Shown: piece by piece, positions 50,532 to 58,592 of the stretch
Numbering within the stretch: position 1 is the stretch's first letter
Layout of the letters: the number at the start of each line of letters is the position of its first letter
Position numbers and translations under genes: made by a program
Assembly: GCA_963721005.1 (NCBI GenBank)
Contig: CAVRHR010000001.1
Coordinates: 62,001 to 126,000 of the forward strand
Source: VAZQ01 sp963721005
Lineage (GTDB): Bacteria; Pseudomonadota; Alphaproteobacteria; Rhizobiales; Xanthobacteraceae
Direction: 5' to 3'
Length of the DNA: 64,000 nucleotides
Notes under the pieces: generated by a model
What the model was told of the DNA's origin: nothing
The model's input: the letters and a program-made list of their open reading frames with translations, nothing else
The model's database searches: none

Positions 50532-51632
50532 TCAGGTCGGTGGCCGGACTTCGGACCGGTCGCGCAAGCAATGGAAGCGGACGATCTCCTGGGCGGTGCC
50601 GGCTTGGAGCCGCTCGTAGCTCGCGAGACATTTCGAGATCTCGCCTCCCGAGATGCCGCGGCCGCCCGCCCGGGCACACAGGATCGCCCTGGCGGCGGAC
50701 CACGACAGCCCGATCGCCTTGGCGATGATCAGGATCATCTCGGGACGCTCCTGCTGCATGGCCCGCTTGACGAATTCCAACGGCAATTCGCCCACGCAGG
50801 CGAGCGCGGTCACGACCTCCTCGAATTGTCCGGCCCTGGCGATCGCCTCCAGCTTGCGATCGTCGAGCTGGCCGCGCCGCTTTAGCCTTTCGATATACGC
50901 GTGCGCGGCTTCATAGTCCGGCGCACCCTCGCGCGCTTCGGCTTCGATGCGCCCGGCCACCTCGGCGACCGCGCGAGCGACCTCGTGCCGCGCGCTCGGA
51001 TGGACCGCCTCCAATTTGGCACGGACCGATTGCGATGCCTTGGCGAGCAGCTCGAGAAACAACCGCGGCGGGATTTCCGGCCGCGCGCCGACGCAAGCGG
51101 CAAGCCGGTCGTCCCCTTCCGCGCGCCGGACCAAGCCGCGGAAGCCGGTGGCGGAGAACCGCGCGCCGCGGTTTTCCGCGGTGCTCAGCAACACCTGCTG
51201 GTCGCCGCGATCCACCAGCACGTCGGTAACCGTCTCGGGGAGGCTACGGCGGCGCGAGATCGCGAGCAGGTGCTCCTGCCCCTTTCGGCGAGCATTCTCC
51301 ACCAGGCTCGCATCATCCAGTCGCTCGGACTGCTCGAGCACCGGGCCCGCCACATCGATCTCATCGTCGAAAGCCAGCACCCGGATGATCCGCGGCGGCG
51401 CATTTCCGATCGGTGCGAGGCGGACCGCGAGCAAGGCCCGCGCCGACACCTCGATCTCCACCGCCAGACGGGTGAGAACGTCATCGAACAGCGCGATCTC
51501 CTGCTCGCTGCACTGGGCCGAGCCGACGATGAAAAGGTCGGTTATGTGCCGGACGATCTTGCCCCGCCGGCTGACCGAGCCGCTCGCCATCGCGTCTTCG
51601 ACTTCGCTCATGAGCTTGGGGGTGGCAGTCAT
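50532..51632 (-). CDS. DUF2336 domain protein
   Basis: A 366-residue soluble protein of the alphaproteobacterial DUF2336 group. It is largely helical; the C-terminal part has PEMILIIAKAIGLSW and AARAILCARAGG, the repeated helical motif of that family. Its function is unknown, though some members sit near cell-cycle or motility genes. The ATG at 51632 (MTATPKLMSEVEDAMASG) matches the family start; 80 arginine-rich codons open upstream are not part of it. Confidence 0.72.
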   Translation of the reverse strand: MTATPKLMSEVEDAMASGSVSRRGKIVRHITDLFIVGSAQCSEQEIALFDDVLTRLAVEIEVSARALLAVRLAPIGNAPPRIIRVLAFDDEIDVAGPVLEQSERLDDASLVENARRKGQEHLLAISRRRSLPETVTDVLVDRGDQQVLLSTAENRGARFSATGFRGLVRRAEGDDRLAACVGARPEIPPRLFLELLAKASQSVRAKLEAVHPSARHEVARAVAEVAGRIEAEAREGAPDYEAAHAYIERLKRRGQLDDRKLEAIARAGQFEEVVTALACVGELPLEFVKRAMQQERPEMILIIAKAIGLSWSAARAILCARAGGRGISGGEISKCLASYERLQAGTAQEIVRFHCLRDRSEVRPPT

Positions 51633-51988
51633 CGCTGATCTGATCGGCCTTGAGCCGAATCCGTCCTGTTGATCGCTCGAGGTGACGACCGTCGCGCTGA
51701 TCGCCGACCGGATGCGGGCTCGCCGCCGCCGGCATCGAACAGCGTCGCGCCGGCCACCGATCCGAGCCTGCGCCCGCCCGGGGCAGACCGTCGATGATCC
51801 ACTCCCAGGCAACACACCACGGTAGGGATTTCGGGTTGAAATTCGATTAACGATTTCTTGCCGCGTCCCCATGAAAACGCACGTATTGCACCGTGCTTGA
51901 TCGGGATAAACGCGGCGACGGCCGATTTCCGTTATGCGGACACGTCGGCTGGCTTTGAGCCGCCGCGCCGCGCACGCACAATCGCGGG
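51633..51988. other. Intergenic region upstream of the DUF2336 gene
   Basis: About 356 bases with no supported gene; open frames here are arginine-rich shadows. ATTCGATTAACGATTTC near 51841-51857 is an AT-rich patch that could hold the DUF2336 promoter. No hairpin stands out. Confidence 0.4.
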
Positions 51989-52633
51989 TCAGAACTTGAT
52001 CATATCAATCCGGGTGAGCGTCACCTGCTGCGCCACGCCCGGCGCATGGGTCAGCAGCCAGGCGGCGGCCTGCTCGGCGTAGAGCGATTCGGACGATGAG
52101 CCGTCCACCGGCACGATCACCTTCAATCCGCGCAGGGCGGCACCGCTGGCAGTGTAAAGGACGGCCCCCTGGGCGGAGGTCCCGACCGCCACGATGGTGG
52201 TTATGCCCTTGTCCTTGAGGATCTTCTCGAGATCGGTGTGGATGAACTTGTCCGCCACCGTGCCGGTCAGCACGGCCTCGCCGGACTTGGGCGCAAACGG
52301 CGGCAGGATGTCGGCGACCGGACCCGAGCCGGCGGTCGTGTTGATCACCGTCATGCCTTTCGCCCGGGCCTCGTTCAGCAGCTTGGCGATCTCCGGTATC
52401 GAGGCCACGCAACGCGGGCGCCGCTGGTCGTTACACGATCCCTTGACCAGATCCATGACGACGAGCGCGGTGGTCTTGACGTCGATGGTGACGGGTACGA
52501 GCGGGGGCGCCGGCTCGGCTTTCACGCTGCCCCATTCATCGATGATGGTGGCGGCACCGGCCGGCAACGGCGGGACACCGAGAGTAGCCGCCATGACGGC
52601 GAGCACGAACGATCCGGACCGCAACGATTGCAT
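51989..52633 (-). CDS. Exported isochorismatase-fold protein lacking the catalytic cysteine
   Basis: A 214-residue cysteine-hydrolase-fold protein with a Sec signal peptide (FVLAVMAATLGVPPLPAGA). The conserved aspartate is in ALVVMDLVKG and the lysine in VADKFIHTDLEKIL. The region that normally has the nucleophilic cysteine (GvxTNxCV) reads VGTSAQGAVLYTA, so cysteine is replaced by alanine. It therefore probably binds but does not hydrolyse its ligand, or uses another chemistry. GGAGG precedes ATG 52633. Exported members of this fold are unusual. Confidence 0.78.
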   Translation of the reverse strand: MQSLRSGSFVLAVMAATLGVPPLPAGAATIIDEWGSVKAEPAPPLVPVTIDVKTTALVVMDLVKGSCNDQRRPRCVASIPEIAKLLNEARAKGMTVINTTAGSGPVADILPPFAPKSGEAVLTGTVADKFIHTDLEKILKDKGITTIVAVGTSAQGAVLYTASGAALRGLKVIVPVDGSSSESLYAEQAAAWLLTHAPGVAQQVTLTRIDMIKF

Positions 52634-52722
52634 CTTATCCTCCGCAATTGCGACGCGTGATTGAGCCCTTCCCCGGGCGGCGGAAATGCGCATGGCATTA
52701 CCGCCGATGCCGAACCAACAAC

Positions 52723-52761
52723 AAGGCCGGCCCCCCGCCGGAATCGGCAGGAAGGCCGGCC
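52723..52761 (-). terminator. GGCCGGCC hairpin downstream of the Kelch gene
   Basis: AAGGCCGGCC near 52723-52732 and AAGGCCGGCC at 52752-52761 can pair around a loop of about 20 bases. On the minus strand TTGTTGTTGG follows. It lies 20 bases past the Kelch stop. Confidence 0.45.
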
Positions 52762-52782
52762 ATGCCGCAAGCGCGCCGCTTG

Positions 52783-53757
52783 CTAAGGCAGCGTGAAGAC
52801 GATCAGCTGGTTGGTGGCGCCGGCGCCGCCGGGCGTCAGCGAGCCGCCGGCCAGATAGACGTGATCGCCGTCGGTCACCGCGGCGGTCGCGTGCCGGCCG
52901 GCCGGCATCGGGGCGAGCGTGAGCCACTTGTCGGTCTTGGCGTCGTAGGCCTCGTTCTCGGGGTTGGTGCCACTGGGCGGATTCTCGCCGCCGAGCACCA
53001 TGAATAGGCCCTTGTAGTAGGTGCCGGCGAGCCCGCTGCGGGGAGTCGGCAGCGGCGGCCCGGCCGTCCAGGTGTTGGTCGCCGGATCATAGGCGTCGTG
53101 CAGGTTGGTCTTGTCGGTCGAGGCACCGAAGCGGCCGCCCGCTATGTGTATTTTGCCCTCGATCACGGTCGCCGCCATATGGTCGCGCGGCTTCGGGAAC
53201 GGCGCCAGATCCTTCCAGGTGTTGGTCGCCGGATCGTAGACCTCGTGGGTCCCGACCGTGGTGCCGGCGGGATCGCGGCCGCCGATGGCGTGGATCTTGC
53301 CGTCGAGCGCAACCACCGACACCGAGCCGCGGCCGGCCTTCATGGGGGCGAGAATGCGCCAGGTGTCGAGCGCCGGATCGTATTCGAAAGCGGAATTCTG
53401 TCCGTCCTTGTGGACCGAGCCGCCGATAAATCCGCCCATTGTGTAGATCTTTCCGTTCAGGACCGCCGATCCCACGTGATCGAGCGAGCGCGGAAACGGC
53501 GAGCGGGGACGCCATTTGTCGGTCGCCGGATCGTATTCCTGGTGGTAGGGCCCGGTGACGCCGAGCACGCTGCCGCCGAACACGTGGACCTTGCCGGCCG
53601 CATAGGCAACCCCGACCTCGGAGAGCGCGGCGGGCAACGGCGCCTTCATCACCCAGCTTCCCGTCGATTGGGCCTGCGCGCCCGCGGTCAGAGCGCCGCA
53701 TGCCAAGCCGCAGGCGGCGGTGAATTGCAGAAGCTTCCAAGCAGACTTCGATGTCAT
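52783..53757 (-). CDS. Exported Kelch-repeat beta-propeller protein
   Basis: A 324-residue protein with a signal peptide (ACGLACGALTAGAQAQS) and about six Kelch repeats. Each repeat shows a GG after a hydrophobic strand and a YDPATNTW- or YDPATDKW-like segment (for example HVFGGSVLGV, YDPATDKWRP, IYTMGGFIGG, YDPATNTWKD). Galactose oxidase and N-acetylneuraminate epimerase use this fold, but no copper site or active residue is seen. GGGAGGG precedes ATG 53757. The gene neighbours an exported isochorismatase-like protein and a dienelactone-hydrolase-like gene. Confidence 0.85.
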   Translation of the reverse strand: MTSKSAWKLLQFTAACGLACGALTAGAQAQSTGSWVMKAPLPAALSEVGVAYAAGKVHVFGGSVLGVTGPYHQEYDPATDKWRPRSPFPRSLDHVGSAVLNGKIYTMGGFIGGSVHKDGQNSAFEYDPALDTWRILAPMKAGRGSVSVVALDGKIHAIGGRDPAGTTVGTHEVYDPATNTWKDLAPFPKPRDHMAATVIEGKIHIAGGRFGASTDKTNLHDAYDPATNTWTAGPPLPTPRSGLAGTYYKGLFMVLGGENPPSGTNPENEAYDAKTDKWLTLAPMPAGRHATAAVTDGDHVYLAGGSLTPGGAGATNQLIVFTLP

Positions 53758-53841
53758 CTCGTTTCCCTCCCGTTGATGGAATTTCATTGGCACCAGCGCC
53801 CGAGATCGGACCGTGATGCGTGCCTCGCGAGCAGCCTACAG

Positions 53842-53857
53842 CATTTTCCGGAAAATG
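53842..53857. repeat. CATTTTCCGGAAAATG palindrome
   Basis: A perfect 16-base palindrome within CAGCATTTTCCGGAAAATGTGAAATCCG. A degraded relative, GAGCATTTTGGGGAAATGTGAAGTCCG, occurs near 15518-15544, so it is probably a dispersed element. It lies 85 bases upstream of the Kelch gene start on the minus strand. Confidence 0.5.
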
Positions 53858-53968
53858 TGAAATCCGCTGCGTGAGGTGGCGCCGTAAAAGCCTGCGCCGC
53901 CCGGATTGCTCCGTGCGGCGCATGCAGCCTCTATCAATGCGGCAGACGCACCCGGCGCGGGACGCGCC

Positions 53969-54893
53969 TCAAGTCCGCAAATACTTGTTCAGCCAATCCA
54001 GCGAGCGCTGCCAGGAAAGCTCGGCGGCGGCCTTGTCGTAACGCGGTGTCGTGTCGTTATGGAAGCCGTGATTGGCGCCCGCGTAGACATAGCCTTGGTG
54101 CGGCACCTTGGCGGCCGTGAGCGCGGCGTCGAAGGCCGGCCATCCGGAGGTGATGCGGGTGTCGAGCTCGCCGTAGTTCGCCAGCAGCGGCGCCTTGATC
54201 TTGGCCACGTCCTCGGCGCCCGGTTGGCCGCCGTAGTACGGAATTGCGGCGGCTACTTCGGAGCCCAGCCGCACCGCCAGCGCATTGGTGGTGGTGCCGC
54301 CGAAGCAGAAGCCGATGATGCCGAGCTTGCCGGTCGAAATCCGGGCGCGCCTTGAGCCATTCTGCCGAGGCGACGAAATCTTCCCGCATCTTGGCGGCGT
54401 CGACCTTCGGGAACATCTCCAGACCCTTCTCCTCGTCGCCCGGAAAGCCGCCGAGCGAGGTGAGCCCATCGGGCGCGAACGCGATGTAGCCGGCGACCGC
54501 CAGCCGCCGCGCCACATCCTCGATATAAGGGGTGAGGCCGCGGTTCTCGTGGACCACGAGCACTACCGGCAGCTTGCCGGTCGCGTTGGCGGGATGCACC
54601 AAATAGCCCTTGATGCTGCCATTGCCCTTCGGCGAGGGCACGGTCGCGGACTCGATCTTGATCCGCTTGTCGTCGGTGGGAACTTGTACCGCCCAAGCAT
54701 GGTTCGGCTTGAGCATCTCGAACAGCGCCGTCGCGGTCACGCCGCCGACCGCGAACTTTTGCGCGCCTTCGATGAACCCGCGGCGATCGATGCGGCCATG
54801 CACATAGTGGTCGAGCAGGTTGATGAGCTCCTGCGGGAAATCCGACGCCTTCTTTCGTCCCGCGGTCCTCTGTTCCAGTGTCTCTTGCTCCAT
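53969..54893 (-). pseudogene. Dienelactone hydrolase family gene with a frameshift
   Basis: The reading frame changes near 54337-54340, where an extra base in the A run (AAAT on plus) separates the two halves. The first half (from ATG 54893) has a Tat-like leader RRGFIEGAQKFAVGG, then VVLVVHENRGLTPYIEDVARR and GYIAFAPDGLTSLGG. The second half continues STGKLGIIGFCFGGTTTNALA with the nucleophile cysteine, LANYGELDTRITSG with the aspartate and YAGANHGFHNDTTPRYD with the histidine. Removing one base gives a complete enzyme of about 307 residues with an intact triad. This could be a sequencing error as easily as a recent mutation. It would hydrolyse lactones or esters in the periplasm. Confidence 0.82.
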
Positions 54894-55044
54894 GGGATCA
54901 TCTCCTTGATTTTGCTGAAAGCCTTAGGATTGGCTGAGACTTTCGCAGCCGGTCGCCGCCGGTCATCAGGCTAGCACCACCCAGGCGGTCTCGAAAGCGC
55001 CCTGCCGCCGCGAAGGGGAGCCCGCGGGCTCCCCCAAGACAGCG

Positions 55045-56796
55045 TCAAAAACCGAACACCGCCACGATGGCGGACGGCTGGTAGAGCCCGGCGCCCCGCA
55101 GCCCGTTGGCGCCGCCGGCCACCACCGCGACGTATTGCTTGCCGCCGACGCTGTAGGTCATCGGCGGCGCCGTGATCGGCGTGCCCAGACTGAAGCTCCA
55201 GGCTTCCTTGAGCGAGTCGGCGTTGTAGGCCACCAGGCGGCCAGTCGGGTGCCCGGAGAACAACAGGTCGCCATCGGTGCTCAGCATGCCGAACTCGTTC
55301 GCAGCCGGAAACTCGGCCTTGCCCACCACCTTCCCGGTGCGTACGTCGAGCGCCCAGATGGCGCCATGCGCTGCGGCTCGGCCTGCCTGCGAGCAGCACG
55401 GCGGCAGCCCGATGTAATCCTTGGTCTCGTCGAGCGGAGTCCGGTCGGCGGTGCCGGTTACGCAGCCCTCCGCGCCCGCCACATAGGCAATCATGCGCTT
55501 CTGGTCGAGGGTCGGCGGAAAGAAGGTCGGGGCGCCGCCCCACCAGGGGCAATCCTGCTGGGCGGGCTTGCCGCGCATGGCGCCGGTGCCGGCATAGAGC
55601 TGCACGCCGCGGGCCGGATCGTAATCGACAGGCTTGCCGGTCTTGGGATCGATGCCCTTGGTCCAGGTCACCTTCTCCTGATACTGGTCCGCCCGCAGGA
55701 ACTGCCCGTTGGTGCGGTCGAGCGTGTAGAAGAAGCCGTTGCGGGAGAAGTTCGCCACCACCTTGCGGGTCTCGCCATTGACCGAGACCTGGTACAGCAG
55801 CTTGGGGCTGGGCGTGTCGAAGTCCCAATGCTCGTTCGGCGTCTCCTGGAAATACCAGACGATCTTGCCGGTATCGGCGTCGAGCGCGATGGTGCTGGCG
55901 GTGAACAGATTGTCGCCGGGGCGGAACTCGGGATCGTGGGTCGGGAACGCATCGCCGGTGCCGTAGTAGAGCAGGTTGGTGGCCGGATCATATGACGCGG
56001 TCTGCCACACGCCGCCGCCGCCGACCCGCCAGGCATTATGGTTGTCCTTCCAGGTCTCCGAGCCGGGCTCGCCCGGCGCCGGAATGGTGAAGGTGCGCCA
56101 AGCGAGCTTGCCGGTATTGACGTCCCAGGCGCCCACCCAGCTGCGGGTGCCGAGCTGGCCGCCGGAGCTCTCGCCCTGCACCACCAGCTCCTTGCCGCCT
56201 GCGGTCTTGATCGCCAGCGGTGCCGCCGTGAAGGTCTGGGTCTTGGGCGAGGGCGTGCCGGTCGCCGGGTCGGTCGGCGCGATCGCCTGCGTCTCCCATT
56301 CCAGCGCGCCGGAATCGCGGTTGATCGCGATCATGCGCACGTCGTTGGTGGAGATGAACACCTTGTTGCCGTACATCGCGATGCCGCGATTGGTGCGCGA
56401 CTTGGTGATCTTGGGATCATAGCGCCACAGCGGCACCGCCTCGGTGCCGCTGCGGACATCGAACTTCATCACCCGGTCGTAGGTGTCGGACACGTACATG
56501 AAGCCGTCGTCGACCAGCGGGGTCAACTCTTCCTTGCCGGGCAGCGTACCGCCGGTCGAGCGGCCGCCGATCGAGAAGATGAACTTGAGTTTGAGATCCT
56601 TGACGTTGTCGCGATTGATATCCTTGAGCGGCGAGTGGCGGGAATTGTCGTAGTCGCGGTGCACGCTCAGCCAGTTCTGCGGCTCGGCAGCGGTGTCGAG
56701 CAGGCGTTGCGGGGTGACGTCGGCGGCGAATGCCGGCGCCGCCATGGCGGCCAGGCAGAGCGATGCGAGAGCGGCGAGACGGCATTTTTTGGACAC
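55045..56796 (-). CDS. PQQ-dependent dehydrogenase, methanol/ethanol-type propeller
   Basis: A 583-residue periplasmic quinoprotein. The signal peptide is LAALASLCLAAMAAPAFA, and the propeller starts at NWLSVHRDYDNSRHSPL. Cofactor landmarks include RPGDNLFTASTIALDADTG and EHWDFDTPSP, where the Asp-x-Asp pair matches metal and catalytic residues of alcohol dehydrogenases; the second Asp is the position that distinguishes lanthanide-type XoxF from calcium-type MxaF. GLPPCCSQ carries adjacent cysteines. No cytochrome c domain is fused. GTG 56796 with GGGGAGGAAG just before is the start. It lies after a frameshifted paralog and before the hydrolase gene on the same strand. Confidence 0.87.
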   Translation of the reverse strand: MSKKCRLAALASLCLAAMAAPAFAADVTPQRLLDTAAEPQNWLSVHRDYDNSRHSPLKDINRDNVKDLKLKFIFSIGGRSTGGTLPGKEELTPLVDDGFMYVSDTYDRVMKFDVRSGTEAVPLWRYDPKITKSRTNRGIAMYGNKVFISTNDVRMIAINRDSGALEWETQAIAPTDPATGTPSPKTQTFTAAPLAIKTAGGKELVVQGESSGGQLGTRSWVGAWDVNTGKLAWRTFTIPAPGEPGSETWKDNHNAWRVGGGGVWQTASYDPATNLLYYGTGDAFPTHDPEFRPGDNLFTASTIALDADTGKIVWYFQETPNEHWDFDTPSPKLLYQVSVNGETRKVVANFSRNGFFYTLDRTNGQFLRADQYQEKVTWTKGIDPKTGKPVDYDPARGVQLYAGTGAMRGKPAQQDCPWWGGAPTFFPPTLDQKRMIAYVAGAEGCVTGTADRTPLDETKDYIGLPPCCSQAGRAAAHGAIWALDVRTGKVVGKAEFPAANEFGMLSTDGDLLFSGHPTGRLVAYNADSLKEAWSFSLGTPITAPPMTYSVGGKQYVAVVAGGANGLRGAGLYQPSAIVAVFGF

Positions 56797-56927
56797 GATC
56801 TTCCTCCCCTGATTTGACCGCGACGGGCTTTTCCGGGCGCTACTCCACGAGCGCCGCGCGGTCGTTTCCTTCATCTTGGCGCAACAAACAAAACGCGCGG
56901 GTCGCCGCGCATCTCAGACCGCCGCGC

Positions 56928-57810
56928 TCACTTCTGCGGCTGCTTGAAATATTTCAAATCCGGCGGCGCCTGATTCTTCTTGGTGGGCATCAGGTTGCCG
57001 TCGGCGCTCATGTAGTAGGCCGAATTGCCGATGCGCACCCAGCTGTTGTCGGCCGGGCAGGTCTCGGTGCGCCAGGTCGGGCGCGGATTGGGATTGCGCA
57101 CCGCCTTCCTGGTGAGCGAGAACGGGCGGGTGAGCGCGTGGTCGTACACCGTGATGTCGTCATAGATCGTGTTGCGGTCGGACTTGTCGAGATGAAAGCG
57201 CTCCTTGATGACGCTTTGATTGTCGCGGGCGAGCGGCAGGCCGGAAGCGTCGTAGGCGCGCGGACCCTTGAAGGCGCGAGTCTCGACCTCCAGCACGTCG
57301 TAGCGGCCGTCGCCGTCCTCATCGATCCATTTGCCGATCGAGTAGCCCGCATAGGTGGCCTCGATATCGGCCGGCCAGTCGCGCCCGTCCGTATAGATGC
57401 GGCGGTACGAAATCGTTGACGTGGCTGATCAGAATGTAGGTGATCTCGGGCGTGACGATGATCTCCATCGGGTCGTAGAGATCCATCATCATCGGCATGC
57501 CCTGCGGGATGCAGAAGGTCGAGGGCACGTCGCCGACGCCGCCGGCCGCCTGGTCGGCCCGGTTGGCGTCATAGATCGCCTGGTATTCCGGCGTGAGCAG
57601 GCCCGGCGGCGGCGACAGATAGGCGCGCGGATCGTAGGTCGGACTGAATTGCGCTGCGGCACTCGGCTGAATCCAGTTCGGACCGCCGACCCGGACCCAT
57701 TGGCCCTTGAGATCGGGATATTTGGGATCGTCGAGCGCCTGCGCGGCTGAATGCGCGCTCAACAGCGCGGCCGCCAAGGCGATGGCCGCAATCGAAGCTC
57801 GGTAGCGCAT
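56928..57810 (-). pseudogene. Secreted protein of the YPDLKGQW paralog family (copy 4), frameshifted
   Basis: The gene starts at ATG 57810 with a signal peptide (LAAALLSAHSAAQA) and the mature start LDDPKYPDLKGQW. It has FCIPQGMPMMMDLYDPMEIIVTPE and LISHVNDF, then changes frame near 57403-57412, where the paralogs have RRIYTDGRDWP; the other frame supplies exactly this sequence. The second half carries LEVETRAFKGPR, DASGLPLARDNQSVIKERF, VYDHALTRPF and DLKYFKQPQK. One extra base explains it, so the protein would be about 293 residues if corrected. Sequence error and recent inactivation cannot be told apart here. Confidence 0.82.
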
Positions 57811-58116
57811 CTATCCTCCCTGAGAAGCGAAAACTCCGCCTTCGCTCCCTCGCCGCCATGGCCGCGCAGTTTTCGTCATCGAATCCGAAGGCAAGCCGAG
57901 CTGACGGCACATCCGCTTGCAGAGGCAGCTTGCGGTCACGTTACACCGTCCGGCCGTGCGTGCGGAAGTACCGTCGGACCCGGTCGCACTTCCGGCGCCA
58001 AGGGTCCTTGTGCCGCAAGCCTTCGGCGATCCAGGGCATTTTCGGCGTTCATCGCCACTGAACCGTGCTATATTCACGGCAACCATTTCAAGAAATCCTG
58101 CCCAAGGAGGACGCCT
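57811..58116. other. Divergent promoter region
   Basis: About 306 bases between a minus-strand paralog and the plus-strand molybdenum hydroxylase genes. TATATT at 58069-58074, 42 bases before the GTG start at 58117, is a good -10 box; TTCATC at 58048-58053 is a poor -35. AAGGAGG at 58104-58110 is the ribosome site. No gene is seen. Confidence 0.45.
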
Positions 58117-58581
58117 GTGGCGAAGCTCACCCTCACTGTCGACGGCAAGGCGCATGCCATCGAGATCGACGATCCGCAGATGCCGCTCCTCTATGCGCTG
58201 CGGGACGAGCTCGGCTTCTACAATCCCCGCTTCGGCTGCGGTCTCGGCCAATGCGGCGCCTGCACGGTGCATGTCGACGGGCAGGCGGTGCGCTCCTGCA
58301 TTACCGCCGTATCCAGCGTCGTCGATCGCCGCATCACCACGCTTGCCGGTCTCGGCACGCCGGAAGAGCCGCATCCGCTGCAGACCGCGTGGATCGAAGA
58401 GCAGGTGAACCAGTGCGGCTATTGCATCAATGGCTGGATCATGACCGGCGCCGAATTGCTGGCGCGCAATCCGCACCCGAGCGACCATGAGATCCGGGAC
58501 GCGTTCGCCGACCTGATCTGCCGTTGCGGCACGCACAATGCCGCCGTCAAGGCGGTCAAGCGCGCTTCCGGGCAGGCCTGA
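58117..58581 (+). CDS. 2Fe-2S subunit of an isoquinoline 1-oxidoreductase-type hydroxylase
   Basis: The small electron-transfer subunit, 154 residues (IorA type). The plant-ferredoxin-like cluster uses FGCGLGQCGACTVHVDG and a later cysteine in VRSC; the second cluster uses NQCGYCINGW and ICRCGTHN. These are the eight cysteines expected for two 2Fe-2S clusters. GTG 58117 follows AAGGAGG by six bases. It lies 11 bases before the molybdenum subunit gene. The usual FAD subunit is absent, as in the IorAB type. Confidence 0.9.
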   Translation: MAKLTLTVDGKAHAIEIDDPQMPLLYALRDELGFYNPRFGCGLGQCGACTVHVDGQAVRSCITAVSSVVDRRITTLAGLGTPEEPHPLQTAWIEEQVNQCGYCINGWIMTGAELLARNPHPSDHEIRDAFADLICRCGTHNAAVKAVKRASGQA

Positions 58582-58592
58582 GGGAGCACGCC

